A stretch of DNA of 50,314 nucleotides, from NCBI RefSeq assembly GCF_014164585.1, contig NZ_JACJFM010000035.1, forward strand, positions 1 to 50,314. The letters run 5' to 3'. This DNA is from Oceanospirillum sediminis (GTDB lineage Bacteria; Pseudomonadota; Gammaproteobacteria; Pseudomonadales; Halomonadaceae). The notes under the pieces were generated by a model. That model was not told where the DNA came from and searched no databases. It saw nothing but the letters and a program-made list of their open reading frames with translations. Shown in pieces: positions 7,373 to 16,302 of this stretch; the first letter of the stretch is position 1; each line of letters opens with the position of its first letter. Both the position numbers and the translations under genes were made by a program.

Positions 7373-8740
7373 ATGAAGCTTTATCTGTATCTCTCTTTTC
7401 GTCACCTGGATGTTCTGCGCAATAATCGTCTGCACTTCAGCGGTGTAACAGAGCGGGCCGATCCGTTTGAAAATAACCGCCCGGCCATGAGTAAAACACC
7501 AGAACATGTGCCGATCAGCGAAGAAGACTTTACAGCTGAACTACGCCGCCAGTATACGGCGCTGCCAGAACATATGCAGGCGCTGGTCGATGAGGATTAC
7601 TTCTGTAATCAGCTGCGTCAGAAGCGCCCGGCTATTGAGAAACAGATGCGTGATCGCCAGCGTCCCGGAAGTGGAAAAAAGCAGCTGCCAGATCCGAAAA
7701 AGCTGGAATCCCTGGCACTATGCCGTCTGTTTAAATCAGCTCTGAATCCCGTGATCTGGGAGCGTTATGGTGATCAGTACAAAGGGTTTGTGGTTGAACT
7801 GGATGTCCGGCATCCCTATTTCTCCGACAACCGCTATAAAGCGCAGCCTCAGGTGCTGAAGCCGGTCAGCTACAGCAGTGATCGCCCTTCTGTTAAAGCC
7901 AGAATTCAGCCCTTTCCGGCTCTGTTTTATCGTCCGCAACCGTTTGAGTCTGAGCAGGAATATCGCCTGGTTCGCCCGAAGGAGGTCTGTGATCAGAGTA
8001 CCGATCTGAATGGCAGAGAGTTCTTTTTTTATAACTTCCCGCCGTCACTGATATCACGAGTGATTATCGGCTGTAATGCCAATGATGAAGATAGAAAGGC
8101 ATTGCTGCAGCTGTTCAGCGCTGATCTGCGTTATAAGAAAACCCCTGTGGAAAATCTCTGGCTGGACTCTGATCTGTTTACTCTGCACAGCAAGCCTGTA
8201 CAGAAAAAAGCCCCGGTTGCCAGTAAAAAGCCTCTTAAAGCAGCCGCAGCGGATAAGCTGGAGTCTGCTGTCAGAAAGACAGAACATCAGGCAAGGAAAA
8301 CGCCGCCTGCTGTTAAACCTGCCCTGGCTAAAAAAAAGCCAGTTTCAGGAGCTAAAACAGGGCCGGATGTGATTCAGTCATCGCCGCCGGTAAAAAAAGC
8401 AGAGACAATGAAACCCGGTACAGCCTCATCTCCTGAGGCGAAAAAGCCTCAACCCGATAAAAGCCGGGCACTGGCGCAGCAAAAAGCACCGACTCAGAAA
8501 AAGGTGCCAGTACAAAAAACGACACCAGGACAGCAAAAAGCGCGACCACAGAAAATAGCTGCATCGACAGCACCTGAGCCGGTTAAAAAAACTGTCCCGG
8601 ATGATAAAAAGGTGGTGACAGAGCTGGCTAAGCAATTGGTTGGTGGAGAGCTTAAAGTACCAGACAAAAAACTGAGTGCGGCTGCCAGAAGTCCTGAAAT
8701 GGCGGTGATTCGCCCTGGTAAAAAGAAACCAGCGCAGTAA
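7373..8740 (+). CDS. DUF2971 protein with long Lys/Pro/Ala-rich basic tail
   Basis: Residues 1-265 form a DUF2971 domain. The start MKLYLYLSFRHLDVLRNNRL is followed by FSGVTERADPFE, the characteristic PVIWERYGDQYKGFVVELD (about residues 122-140) and an EQEYRLVRP segment near 198. DUF2971 proteins have no settled biochemical function and are often found in defence or accessory contexts. From about residue 275 to the end (180 residues) the protein is built almost entirely of Lys, Pro, Ala, Gln, Ser and Thr with recurring KKP, QKKVP and QQKA patterns. This resembles histone H1-like or AlgP-like tails and suggests binding to nucleic acid or another polyanion. The tail is in frame with no sign of a shift. 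No operon partner is evident. Confidence 0.65.
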   Translation: MKLYLYLSFRHLDVLRNNRLHFSGVTERADPFENNRPAMSKTPEHVPISEEDFTAELRRQYTALPEHMQALVDEDYFCNQLRQKRPAIEKQMRDRQRPGSGKKQLPDPKKLESLALCRLFKSALNPVIWERYGDQYKGFVVELDVRHPYFSDNRYKAQPQVLKPVSYSSDRPSVKARIQPFPALFYRPQPFESEQEYRLVRPKEVCDQSTDLNGREFFFYNFPPSLISRVIIGCNANDEDRKALLQLFSADLRYKKTPVENLWLDSDLFTLHSKPVQKKAPVASKKPLKAAAADKLESAVRKTEHQARKTPPAVKPALAKKKPVSGAKTGPDVIQSSPPVKKAETMKPGTASSPEAKKPQPDKSRALAQQKAPTQKKVPVQKTTPGQQKARPQKIAASTAPEPVKKTVPDDKKVVTELAKQLVGGELKVPDKKLSAAARSPEMAVIRPGKKKPAQ

Positions 8741-8976
8741 TGGATTTGCCGTGGGATCAGTTTTGTCTGTTTGTCAGATGCTGATCCCTGCTGTTTTACC
8801 GCTTTGATCTCTGACTGTCATTTTCTTTCCATGCTGGCTTTTCTTATCTTTTATTACAGAACAAGGCTGCCTGGTTAGTTCTTATAGCCGAAACATTGAA
8901 AAGCTGTATTTTTATGCTGACTTTTAATATTTACTGTTAGAAAATACAGTGGATATTGATACAGGAGTGCCGGGCT

Positions 8977-9666
8977 ATGGCAAATTTTCAGACTCATCTG
9001 GGTGGGGCCGCTCTGGGAGGCGGTCTGGTGGCAACCAGTGTGCTGGTAACAGGGATGATGACTTTACAGCAATCTGTTGCTGGCTGGTTGCTGGTCATGC
9101 TTGGTGGGCTGTTACCAGATATTGATTCTGACCACTCTAATATAGTGCGGGGGTTATTTACTGTTTTAGGTGGTGCGGCGGCTATTGCTACTGTGCTGGC
9201 CCTTGAAGACAGGATTGGTATTGCTGTGCTCTGGCTGAGCGGAGCTATCAGTTTTATTTCGGTGCGTTATGGGGGCAGGTATGTTTTTTCTCGATTTACG
9301 GCACATCGGGGAATTTATCACTCATTACTGGCCGGAGTGTTCTTCGCAGTGCTTGTAGCTGCGGTATGCTGGCAGTTAATAGGATTATCCGAGAAACAAA
9401 GCTGGTTGATGGCTATCTGTTTGTTTATTGGGTTTATTATTCATCTGGTGCTTGATGAATGTTACAGCGTGGATCTGGTCAGCGTACGCCTGAAAAAATC
9501 CTTTGGTACAGCAATGAAGCTGTTTGATTATAACAATATCGGTAATAGCCTGATGCTGCTGGTATTGGTTATTGGGCTGATGTACCTGGCACCCCCTCTG
9601 CAGGTTCTGGAATCTTTATTGTTGAGCACTGATCTTCTGGCGAGCCTGGAGCGTCACCTCTGGTGA
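8977..9666 (+). CDS. YdjM-family membrane-bound metal-dependent hydrolase
   Basis: The 229-residue protein matches the YdjM/LexA-binding inner-membrane hydrolase family. It shows an N-terminal MANFQTHLGGAALGGG with the conserved His, then LGGLLPDIDSDHSN (Asp/His cluster, about residues 45-58), FTAHRGIYHSLLAG (about 107-120) and a late FIIHLVLDECYSVDL (about 150-165). These His/Asp residues are the presumed metal ligands, set among several membrane helices. The substrate is unknown; some relatives are SOS-induced. The ATG at 8977 is favoured over the TTG at 8956 because the conserved N-terminus starts there and a GGAG lies upstream. It is monocistronic and ends in a strong hairpin. Confidence 0.8.
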   Translation: MANFQTHLGGAALGGGLVATSVLVTGMMTLQQSVAGWLLVMLGGLLPDIDSDHSNIVRGLFTVLGGAAAIATVLALEDRIGIAVLWLSGAISFISVRYGGRYVFSRFTAHRGIYHSLLAGVFFAVLVAAVCWQLIGLSEKQSWLMAICLFIGFIIHLVLDECYSVDLVSVRLKKSFGTAMKLFDYNNIGNSLMLLVLVIGLMYLAPPLQVLESLLLSTDLLASLERHLW

Positions 9667-9693
9667 CTTGCTTTAACCTGACCGATATAACAG

Positions 9694-9728
9694 CAGACAA
9701 TACGCCGGGCCAGACCGGGTATTGTCTG
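9694..9728. terminator. Stem-loop between convergent genes, probably a bidirectional terminator
   Basis: CAGACAATAC (9694-9703) pairs perfectly with GTATTGTCTG (9719-9728). The stem continues as CCGG/CCGG inside with one bulged G. There is no clear T-run on either side. It lies between the ends of the YdjM-like gene and the flavoprotein gene. Confidence 0.55.
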
Positions 9729-9812
9729 TCATATACTAGCTATTACTTTCTTTTCGTACTTTTTCTGATAATCAAACTAAATCAGGGCCTGCTAAAAGTC
9801 TTATACCTTGCT

Positions 9813-10811
9813 TCACGTGATGTCTTCCGCAGGTATATCTTTGATCAGCTGTTGGCTGAGCTCCATCGCACTATGCCAGCTGGCACTGAAACCGTGACCC
9901 TTTAGCCAATCACCGCATACCGAAATTCCCTGATCAGGGGCATACAGGCTGTATTGATCCAGGTTCAGGCTCTGATTGGTACTGTACAGCCAGCGATGAC
10001 AACGATTCAGTTCAGGTCCGGCGGGTTGTCCTGTAACACTGGAAAATGCCTCCTGTAGCTGGTCAGCAACCCATGCCTGATCGGAGTCCATATGGCGCTG
10101 ACTCCATTCTGGCGTAGCGTGCAGCACCCATATTTCACTATGGGATGACCGCTCTGGTTTATGGCTTTCTCTGACCGCTTTTTCCAGAATAGTATGATGA
10201 CCTTCCAGCCAGTCGTAGGGTATATCTGCTGGTTCAGGCAGAGCTATGACATTAACCCAGCGTACTTCGGGTGTAACCTGGCGGCTGAGAGCCTGATAAG
10301 CCGGAATTGTCTCCAGCAGAGGTGTTGCCTGTGGTGCAGGTGTGGCAATAACCACATGATCGAACTCTCCTTGTGGATTATTCTGCTCATCTCGGAGTAA
10401 CTTTCCGGACATGGCCGGTTCAATCTGAGTAATACGGATCTGATTGTTAAGCTGGATGTTGTCATGATTCAGCAGTTCCCGTGTTAGTGCACTCAGGCGA
10501 TTATTGCCAGTATAGAGCAAAGCATCGGGTAAAGCGTTCAGTTCAAAGTCCGCTTTTTTAGCTGGCCAGAGATGCAATTGTCCCTGGTTCTGCTGTGCTT
10601 CGAGCCAGTCAGAGAACTCTGTTGTATCGGGGGTTAATGCCACGCTGCCCAGATCCGCAGTATCACTGCCCAGCCGGGTACTGGCCAGACGTCCTCCGGT
10701 GCCCCGGCTTTTCTCAAATACAGAGATATTGATTCCGGACTCTGCCAGCTTTCTGGCAAGTATGCAGCCGGCAAGCCCGGCTCCGATAACAGCAACATGT
10801 GTGACGGACAT
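9813..10811 (-). CDS. FAD-dependent oxidoreductase, renalase/amine-oxidase-like
   Basis: This is a soluble flavoprotein of 332 residues. The N-terminal dinucleotide-binding motif VAVIGAGLAGCILARKL (about residues 6-22) is followed by EKSRGTGGRLAS (about 34-45), the Arg-Gly-Gly-Arg-like signature of the amine oxidase/renalase group. Near the C-terminus ISVCGDWLKGHGFSASWHSA carries the usual Gly-Asp motif that contacts FAD. The substrate is unknown. The ATG at 10811 has AAGGAAG just upstream. The longer frame starting at 10877 would add 22 charged residues before the conserved first strand and is unlikely. Relatives are sometimes part of photolyase/light-response clusters, but this copy is 23 kb from phrB and I find no TGTACA site upstream. 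Confidence 0.8.
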   Translation of the reverse strand: MSVTHVAVIGAGLAGCILARKLAESGINISVFEKSRGTGGRLASTRLGSDTADLGSVALTPDTTEFSDWLEAQQNQGQLHLWPAKKADFELNALPDALLYTGNNRLSALTRELLNHDNIQLNNQIRITQIEPAMSGKLLRDEQNNPQGEFDHVVIATPAPQATPLLETIPAYQALSRQVTPEVRWVNVIALPEPADIPYDWLEGHHTILEKAVRESHKPERSSHSEIWVLHATPEWSQRHMDSDQAWVADQLQEAFSSVTGQPAGPELNRCHRWLYSTNQSLNLDQYSLYAPDQGISVCGDWLKGHGFSASWHSAMELSQQLIKDIPAEDIT

Positions 10812-11060
10812 TGGTCTTCCTTTCTGACGTTTCTTTTCTGATTCTGATTTTACGAATATCGCAGGCAGGCAGATCATAAGAGTTCAGGCTACCAATGGTC
10901 TATCTGCATGATTTATAAAATATTTTTAATCTGGATTCTAAACGGCGAAAAATAAAGGTAATTTCGGTAAACAAGCCGGTATTTTACGGCTTTTATTAAT
11001 AATTGAGTCTGTAACTTGCAAAGGCTAAGATGAGAACATCGTTGTCATTAAAGGAGCTGT

Positions 11061-11360
11061 ATGATGCCTGCACAGTCTCAGATTAAGGCGCAGGGAATTG
11101 CATTCACTGATAAGGAACTGATTGTTGAATCAGATCAGTCCAGGCACTCTGTCCCTTTGTCCTGGATTAAGGCGCTGGAAGACACTCCCAGAAGTCAGTT
11201 GGAAGACTATGAGCTGCAACTGGATGGTACCTGTGTATACTGGCCACAACTGGAACTGACGCTCTCGGTGAAAGGTCTGATTCTGGGCAGTTATATTCAG
11301 GATGGCCTGGAACTGCTGGAAGAGATGTGCGAGCCTCCGACTACAGAAAGTCAGACCTGA
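11061..11360 (+). CDS. DUF2442-like small protein
   Basis: This 99-residue soluble protein contains the DUF2442-type pattern of a Trp near residue 35 (VPLSWIKALE) and YELQLDGTCVYWPQLELTL with SVKGLILGS (about 52-80). Such proteins are often paired with toxin-like DUF4160 proteins, but no partner is present. AAGGAG at 11051-11056 supports a start at 11061 or at the adjacent ATG 11064. It runs tail-to-tail into dctD with only three bases between the stop codons and no terminator. Confidence 0.65.
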   Translation: MMPAQSQIKAQGIAFTDKELIVESDQSRHSVPLSWIKALEDTPRSQLEDYELQLDGTCVYWPQLELTLSVKGLILGSYIQDGLELLEEMCEPPTTESQT

Positions 11361-11363
11361 TTT

Positions 11364-12719
11364 TCAGGTGAAATCATCACGACGCAAACCGTACTTTTTC
11401 AGTTTATCGTACAGGGTTTTCCGTGGCAGACCGAGGGCTTCCATAGTCAGTTTAATTGAGCCTTTCTGGCGGGATAGTTCCTGTTCAATCAGGCTGCGTT
11501 CAAACATTTCGACTTGTTGAGGCAAGGTCAGAGGTTTACTGGCTTCTTCTCCGAACATCAGTTGTTCCAGGTTATAGTCACAGGTTTCCCCTAACAGAAC
11601 ATAACGTTCAGCCAGATTTTTAAGCTCCCGCACATTACCTGGCCAGTTATGGCTCATCAGTACAGAGATATGCGCACCATCCAGAGGTGGTGCTTCCCGC
11701 TCGACGCGATTGGAAGCGATCAGTGCAAAGTGCTGGAATAACAGAGGAATATCTTCCATACGTTCCCGCAGAGGTGGGATATCGAGCGTCACCACATTGA
11801 GTCTATAGTAGAGATCCTCCCGGAACTGCCCTGCTTCTGCTGCCTGTTTCAGATCTGTTTTGGTTGCAGCAATGACTCTGATATTCAGAGGAATCAGTTC
11901 ATTGCTGCCCAGACGCTCTACACAACGTTCCTGTAAAACACGTAATAATTTGACCTGCAGTGACAGGGGCATGCTTTCAATTTCATCCAGAAATAAAGTG
12001 CCGCCATTGGCATGTTCAAATTTACCAATGCGCCGTTTCTGGGCTCCGGTAAATGCACCGGGTTCATGGCCGAACAGCTCGGACTCGATGATACTTTCCG
12101 GTACTGCGCCGCAGTTGATAGCAACATAGTTTTTGCCCTGTCGGTTACTGTGCTCATGGATATAGCGGGCAATCTGATCTTTACCCGCTCCTGTTTCCCC
12201 GAACAGGAGTACATCAGCATCCAGGCTGGCAATCTGGGTAATCATACGCAGTAGCTGCTGCATGGCGCGGGTTTTACCAATAATTCTGGGACCCGGAGCA
12301 CTGTGCAGTTCCAGTTCCTGTTTCAGTTGACGGTTTTCCAGAGTTAAACGGCGTTTTTCCCAGGCACGTTTGACCACATCCAGCAGCAGATCATTACTGA
12401 AAGGTTTTTCCAGAAAATCATAAGCGCCTTCTCTGATTGCCCCTACCGCCATAGATATATCCCCATGGCCCGAAATCAGAATAATCGGGATATCCCGGTC
12501 AACTTTCAGTGCTGCTCGCATAAATTCCAGGCCATCCATACCTGGCATGCGCATATCACAGACAATCACACCCTCCCAGTCCGGGTTAAGCTGGTGCAAG
12601 GCATGTTCGGCCTGTTCAAAACTTTTCGGCTGATAGCCTGCCAGAGCCAGTGTCTGAGCGACGGTGATACGCAGATGCTTTTCATCATCAATCACAAACA
12701 CTTCAATACACTCACTCAT
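11364..12719 (-). CDS. dctD: C4-dicarboxylate/carboxylate transport response regulator DctD (sigma-54 activator)
   Basis: This is an NtrC-family activator of sigma-54 promoters with three domains. The receiver domain occupies residues 1-125, with phospho-acceptor Asp in CDMRMPGMDG near 54 and Lys in EKPF near 104. The AAA+ domain spans about 145-380, with Walker A GETGAGKD, the sigma-54 contact loop GAFTGA near 217 and Walker B LFLDEIES. A Fis-type helix-turn-helix lies in the last 50 residues (GLPRKTLYDKLKKYGLR). The length of 451 is typical. It follows dctB by 30 nt in the same direction, as a two-component operon, and lies next to the TRAP transporter genes dctPQM, its likely target. I found no clean sigma-54 promoter upstream of dctP. 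Confidence 0.9.
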   Translation of the reverse strand: MSECIEVFVIDDEKHLRITVAQTLALAGYQPKSFEQAEHALHQLNPDWEGVIVCDMRMPGMDGLEFMRAALKVDRDIPIILISGHGDISMAVGAIREGAYDFLEKPFSNDLLLDVVKRAWEKRRLTLENRQLKQELELHSAPGPRIIGKTRAMQQLLRMITQIASLDADVLLFGETGAGKDQIARYIHEHSNRQGKNYVAINCGAVPESIIESELFGHEPGAFTGAQKRRIGKFEHANGGTLFLDEIESMPLSLQVKLLRVLQERCVERLGSNELIPLNIRVIAATKTDLKQAAEAGQFREDLYYRLNVVTLDIPPLRERMEDIPLLFQHFALIASNRVEREAPPLDGAHISVLMSHNWPGNVRELKNLAERYVLLGETCDYNLEQLMFGEEASKPLTLPQQVEMFERSLIEQELSRQKGSIKLTMEALGLPRKTLYDKLKKYGLRRDDFT

Positions 12720-12749
12720 TGGTTTTCCCCATCTTGCAGTTTTATCCGA

Positions 12750-15077
12750 TCAGTCCTGTTCCCCGGCTGCCAGAGGCAGGATGACGCGCAATGTTGCACC
12801 CCCTTCCGGTCTGTTGAAGGCTTTTATAGTACCACCAAAATCACTGATGATCCGGTAGGAGATTGAAAGTCCCAGCCCCAGCCCTTTGCCTTCGTCACGG
12901 GTACTGAAGAAGGGGTTAAATATCTGCCCGATATGTTGTTCAGCAATACCTGGACCACTGTCGCTGACCTCAATCCATAGTTCATCTCTGATAATGGTAT
13001 CGTGGGGCGATGCTACTTCGGCTGTATGCAGGCTCATGGCAATCTGAACTTGTCGGGTGCTTCGATGTGAAATGGCGTGTAAGGCGTTGCTGATCAGGTT
13101 TACGATGACCTGTTCCAGCCGGACTGCATCGGCTCTGACATAACACTCCTGATCCGTTAGTTGCAGATTAAACTCAATAGCATCTTTTTCCAGCTGAGGT
13201 TTAAACAAGCGCAGAGCATAATCTATGGTGGCTTTGGGTGATATCAGTGTCAGCTCTCCTCCACTTTTACGGGCAAACAACTTCAGCTGGGCACTGATCG
13301 AGGCCATACGGTCCGTCAATTCAACAATCTGTTCCAGATTAACCTGAGCCATCTCCTGGTTATCCCGCGTCAGGAAAGTGACGCCATTTTCAGCATAAGC
13401 GCGGATAGCTGCGATAGGCTGATTCAGTTCATGATTGATGCTGGCACTCATCTGTCCGAGTACGGCCAGCTTAGCGGCCTGAATCAGTTCATCCTGAGTT
13501 TTCTGCAAGGTTTCTGTGGTATGCCGGTGCTGATTGATCTCTTCGGTTAAGCGGGTGTTAGCCTCTGTCAGATCCTGGGTGCGTTCAACCACCCGGCTCT
13601 CCATCTGATCATAGGCGGCCTGCAGGGCTTCTTCATGCTGTTTACGTTCAGTGATGTCGTGCAGGGTCACCATATAATCTGTTTGCTGGCCACGACTCAT
13701 CATACTGACGACCATTTCGACCGGAACAGGAAGGTAATCTTTACGTACTCCGCGGATTTCCACTGCAACCGAGTTTGCTTTTTCCAATGCCTGGACACCA
13801 ATATTTCTGTCCTGCTCCAGAATCAGCTCATTAAAATTCTGCCCGTGCAGTTCATGCAACTGATAACCGAACAGGCGCTCTGCAGAAGGGTTGATATAAT
13901 CAATTTTCCCCAGTCGGTCCATCGTCATGATGCCTGCCTGGGTGTTATCCAGAATAGCCCGGATACGCGCTTCGTTTACTTCCAGTGCTTTCTGGGTTTC
14001 CCGGTCATGACGGATACGTTCCCGTTGAATACGCTGACGTTGTACGCTGTACATAGACAGTAAAACCACAACCAGGTAGATACCCGCGGTCAGTAAGCAG
14101 TTTTTCAGAATTTCCGTGCGTACTTTTCGGGTATTTTTCAGGATATGTACCCGCCATCCTGCATCTGGCATAGGTAAACTGGTTTGCAGATAGCGGTTGA
14201 TCCGTGCGGCATTATCCGGGTTATCCGGTGCAATGCGCACCAGCCAGGTGTCCGGATTCAGTTCATCTATTGTCTGATAAGGCAGGGTTTCTATCTGCCG
14301 GTCTCCGTAACGTCGTGAGCTATTGATGCGTACCCGATCTTTTTCTGGCAGAGGGTGCAGGCTGCGCAGTAGCCAATGCTGGTTGCTGCTGATAAAAATA
14401 ACACTGTCCGGATCAGAAACAACAAACTCGGTATCCGGGTCCTGCCAGGGGATTTCAAGATCATCAATGACTATTTTGACCACCAGTATTCCGATGACGC
14501 TCTGTCCGGCAAAAACCGGATAGGAATAGTAGTAACCTCTTTCTCCTGAGGTGGTGCCCAGACCATAAAACCGGCCTTTCTGGCCCTGAATCGCATCCCG
14601 GTAGTAGGGGCGGAAACTGAAATTTTTGCCGATAAAGCTACGTGGGCTCTGCCAGTTACTGGCAGCGACCGTTGTGCCGTCAGTATTCAGCAGGTAGATA
14701 TCTGATACCCGGGTAATTTGCTGATAGGTTTTCAGTGTGCTGTTCAGGCGAAGAGTGCTTAGCGGTGTGATATTCAGCAGATAGGCTGCCAGTTCCTGCT
14801 TGGTTGCCAGCAGTTCCGGAAGATATTCATATTTATCCAGTTTGCCTCTGAGGTTGGCGATATTGAGTGTCAGCTCGTGGCTAGCCTGATTGTGTAGTTG
14901 TTGTAGTTCATAGCGCTCTGTCCAGACCGCGGCCTGCCAGACCAGAAAAATGAACATCAGAACCAGTCCCAGGGCTGATAAGACCGGAGGGTTTCTGACG
15001 GGTTGAGCGTCGGGGTATCCCTGGTGATAGTCTGTCATGGATGAGGCTGGTAACAGATGTTTCAAAATAATGCCCAT
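12750..15077 (-). CDS. dctB: Sensor histidine kinase DctB
   Basis: This membrane kinase partners with DctD. After one membrane helix (about residues 33-52) comes a periplasmic sensor of about 270 residues with the FSFRPYYRDAIQGQKGRFYGLGTTSGERGYYYSYPV pattern (quoted in part: FRPYYRDA, GRFYGLG, GYYYSYPV) of dCache-type DctB sensors. A second helix follows near 328-346, then a PAS domain (AILDNTQAGIMTMDRLG, about 375) and a coiled-coil. The HisKA box is LGQMSASINHELNQPIAAIR, with His near 550. The ATPase region shows N (LISNALHA), G1 (DSGPGIA) and G2 (GKGLGLGLSI) boxes. Neither possible start, 15077 nor the ATG at 15038, has a good ribosome site; the latter removes 13 residues. All catalytic motifs are intact. 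Confidence 0.88.
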   Translation of the reverse strand: MGIILKHLLPASSMTDYHQGYPDAQPVRNPPVLSALGLVLMFIFLVWQAAVWTERYELQQLHNQASHELTLNIANLRGKLDKYEYLPELLATKQELAAYLLNITPLSTLRLNSTLKTYQQITRVSDIYLLNTDGTTVAASNWQSPRSFIGKNFSFRPYYRDAIQGQKGRFYGLGTTSGERGYYYSYPVFAGQSVIGILVVKIVIDDLEIPWQDPDTEFVVSDPDSVIFISSNQHWLLRSLHPLPEKDRVRINSSRRYGDRQIETLPYQTIDELNPDTWLVRIAPDNPDNAARINRYLQTSLPMPDAGWRVHILKNTRKVRTEILKNCLLTAGIYLVVVLLSMYSVQRQRIQRERIRHDRETQKALEVNEARIRAILDNTQAGIMTMDRLGKIDYINPSAERLFGYQLHELHGQNFNELILEQDRNIGVQALEKANSVAVEIRGVRKDYLPVPVEMVVSMMSRGQQTDYMVTLHDITERKQHEEALQAAYDQMESRVVERTQDLTEANTRLTEEINQHRHTTETLQKTQDELIQAAKLAVLGQMSASINHELNQPIAAIRAYAENGVTFLTRDNQEMAQVNLEQIVELTDRMASISAQLKLFARKSGGELTLISPKATIDYALRLFKPQLEKDAIEFNLQLTDQECYVRADAVRLEQVIVNLISNALHAISHRSTRQVQIAMSLHTAEVASPHDTIIRDELWIEVSDSGPGIAEQHIGQIFNPFFSTRDEGKGLGLGLSISYRIISDFGGTIKAFNRPEGGATLRVILPLAAGEQD

Positions 15078-15193
15078 CGTCTGTTAAAACAAAAGCCATC
15101 ACATTAGCGATGGCCTGATAGACAGCGGCTGGACAGGCCATGCCGGCTGTTGGCGCTGATAGAGTCGCTTTCTGTCACAGAGAGCTGTGCCGG

Positions 15194-15970
15194 TTATGAA
15201 CCCGTAACCGACTGAGCCCTGCGTAAAGAGCGTTCAACGCGAGTTTCCTGGCGGCTCATTTCCAGCAGACTGTCTTCTACAAAGACCAGATGCTCATGGG
15301 CCATCGCCCTGGCTTTATCCGGGTTGCCTTCCATAATGGCATCATACATCGCCTTGTGCTGAGCCAGCAGGACAGGACGGGATTCATTCTTTTCAAACAG
15401 GTTTTTCAGGTTGGATACAATACTCTTTTCCAGCATGGCAAACAGGCCACGCAAGGTGTGTAGCAGTACGACATTATGCGCAGCTTCCGCAATAGCCATA
15501 TGGAACTCAGCATCTATTTTAGCTTCCAGCACAGGATCATTTTTTTCATAGACCTCCATCAGCTTATTGAAGCGTGTTGTCAGCACCTGTTTATCTGCAT
15601 CGGTACTGCGCAAAGCGGCATAGTAAGCAGAAATACCTTCCAGAGCGTCCCGGAATTCCAGCTGATCGTAAAGAAACTCATCATGTGAACTCAGTAGTTC
15701 ATGCAGAGGATCAGTAAAAGAGCTTCCCAGCTCTTCTGATACAAAAGTGCCGCCGCCATGACGACTGAACAAAAGGCCTCTTGCCGTCAGTTTCTGTATC
15801 GCCTCACGCAGAGAGGGACGGGACACTTCGAACTGGGCTGCCAGCTCACGCTCAGGCGGCAGCTTCTGCCCGGGCTTCAGTGTACCTTCCAGAATCATGC
15901 TTTCTAACTGTTGCATGATGATATCGGAAATTTTGGGTTGTTTTACCCGTTGATAATTCTTGCTTTCCAC
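15194..15970 (-). CDS. lldR: FadR-type GntR-family regulator, LldR/PdhR-like
   Basis: This is a repressor of carboxylate genes that probably responds to lactate or pyruvate. From the GTG at 15970 it has 258 residues, like PdhR (about 254). The winged-helix domain occupies residues about 10-78 (LKPGQKLPPERELAAQFEVSRP, quoted in part: LPPERELA and SRPSLREAIQKL). The helical ligand domain shows the metal ligands expected of the FadR/LldR group in FRDALEG, FHMAIAEAAHN and AQHKAMYDAI. Motifs such as LLHTLRGLF fit pseudomonad LldR as well as PdhR; the lactate genes nearby favour LldR. A longer frame to 16045 exists, but its ATG lies inside the operator and upstream of the likely transcription start, so the GTG is preferred although its ribosome site is weak. 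It is divergent from dctPQM. Confidence 0.85.
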   Translation of the reverse strand: MESKNYQRVKQPKISDIIMQQLESMILEGTLKPGQKLPPERELAAQFEVSRPSLREAIQKLTARGLLFSRHGGGTFVSEELGSSFTDPLHELLSSHDEFLYDQLEFRDALEGISAYYAALRSTDADKQVLTTRFNKLMEVYEKNDPVLEAKIDAEFHMAIAEAAHNVVLLHTLRGLFAMLEKSIVSNLKNLFEKNESRPVLLAQHKAMYDAIMEGNPDKARAMAHEHLVFVEDSLLEMSRQETRVERSLRRAQSVTGS

Positions 15971-16016
15971 TATATTCAACTCAGGCGATATAAAGAGTAC
16001 CCCAGGGGCAGGGATT

Positions 16017-16045
16017 ATTTTATTTGTGTTAATTGGTATTACCAA
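16017..16045 (-). promoter_or_regulatory. Candidate promoter of the lldR-like gene
   Basis: Reading the minus strand, TTGGTA (16045-16040) and TAAAAT (16022-16017) are separated by 17 nt. The -35 lies inside the 16031-16047 operator, so bound repressor would block its own transcription. The start would be near 16010, about 40 nt before the GTG at 15970. Confidence 0.55.
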
Positions 16046-16047
16046 TG
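16031..16047. promoter_or_regulatory. LldR/PdhR-type operator 1 (autoregulatory)
   Basis: AATTGGT-ATT-ACCAATG contains a perfect ATTGGT-N3-ACCAAT palindrome. This is the consensus of PdhR and fits the T-GT-N3-AC-A core of FadR-type GntR regulators. It sits at the promoter of the adjacent regulator gene. Confidence 0.85.
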
Positions 16048-16302
16048 CTAAGTGTAGTTGTTCGGGCTGTCAAATATAGCACTGACTTTCTTTCTGTGTT
16101 TTAAACGGCAATAAATTTTGTTCTGAAAGATAAAAAAAGGTCAAAACGCCTGGGTATACACATTTTTCAGAGAAAAGTTAGGTCATTCCGTGTCACTTTG
16201 GCACATTTATAGTGCGAAAATTAAGACTTAAGTTTTAGATTGGTGCAAAGATGTTTGACAAGACACAGGGAAGGTCACTATCTTTGACATCTGAATCTTG
16301 TA
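16048..16302. other. Regulatory gap between the divergent lldR-like and dctP genes
   Basis: The full gap from 15971 to 16398 has no gene. Besides the two operators it contains GCAC/GTGC half-sites around 16201-16215. TTGACA at 16284-16289 is not followed by a good -10. I could not identify DctD sites or a sigma-54 promoter with correct spacing. Confidence 0.5.

Noticed and set aside
16197-16214. TTGGCAC...GTGC as a sigma-54 promoter for dctP
   Set aside because: The GG and GC elements are two bases too far apart for a -24/-12 promoter. It reads better as a GCAC/GTGC inverted repeat.
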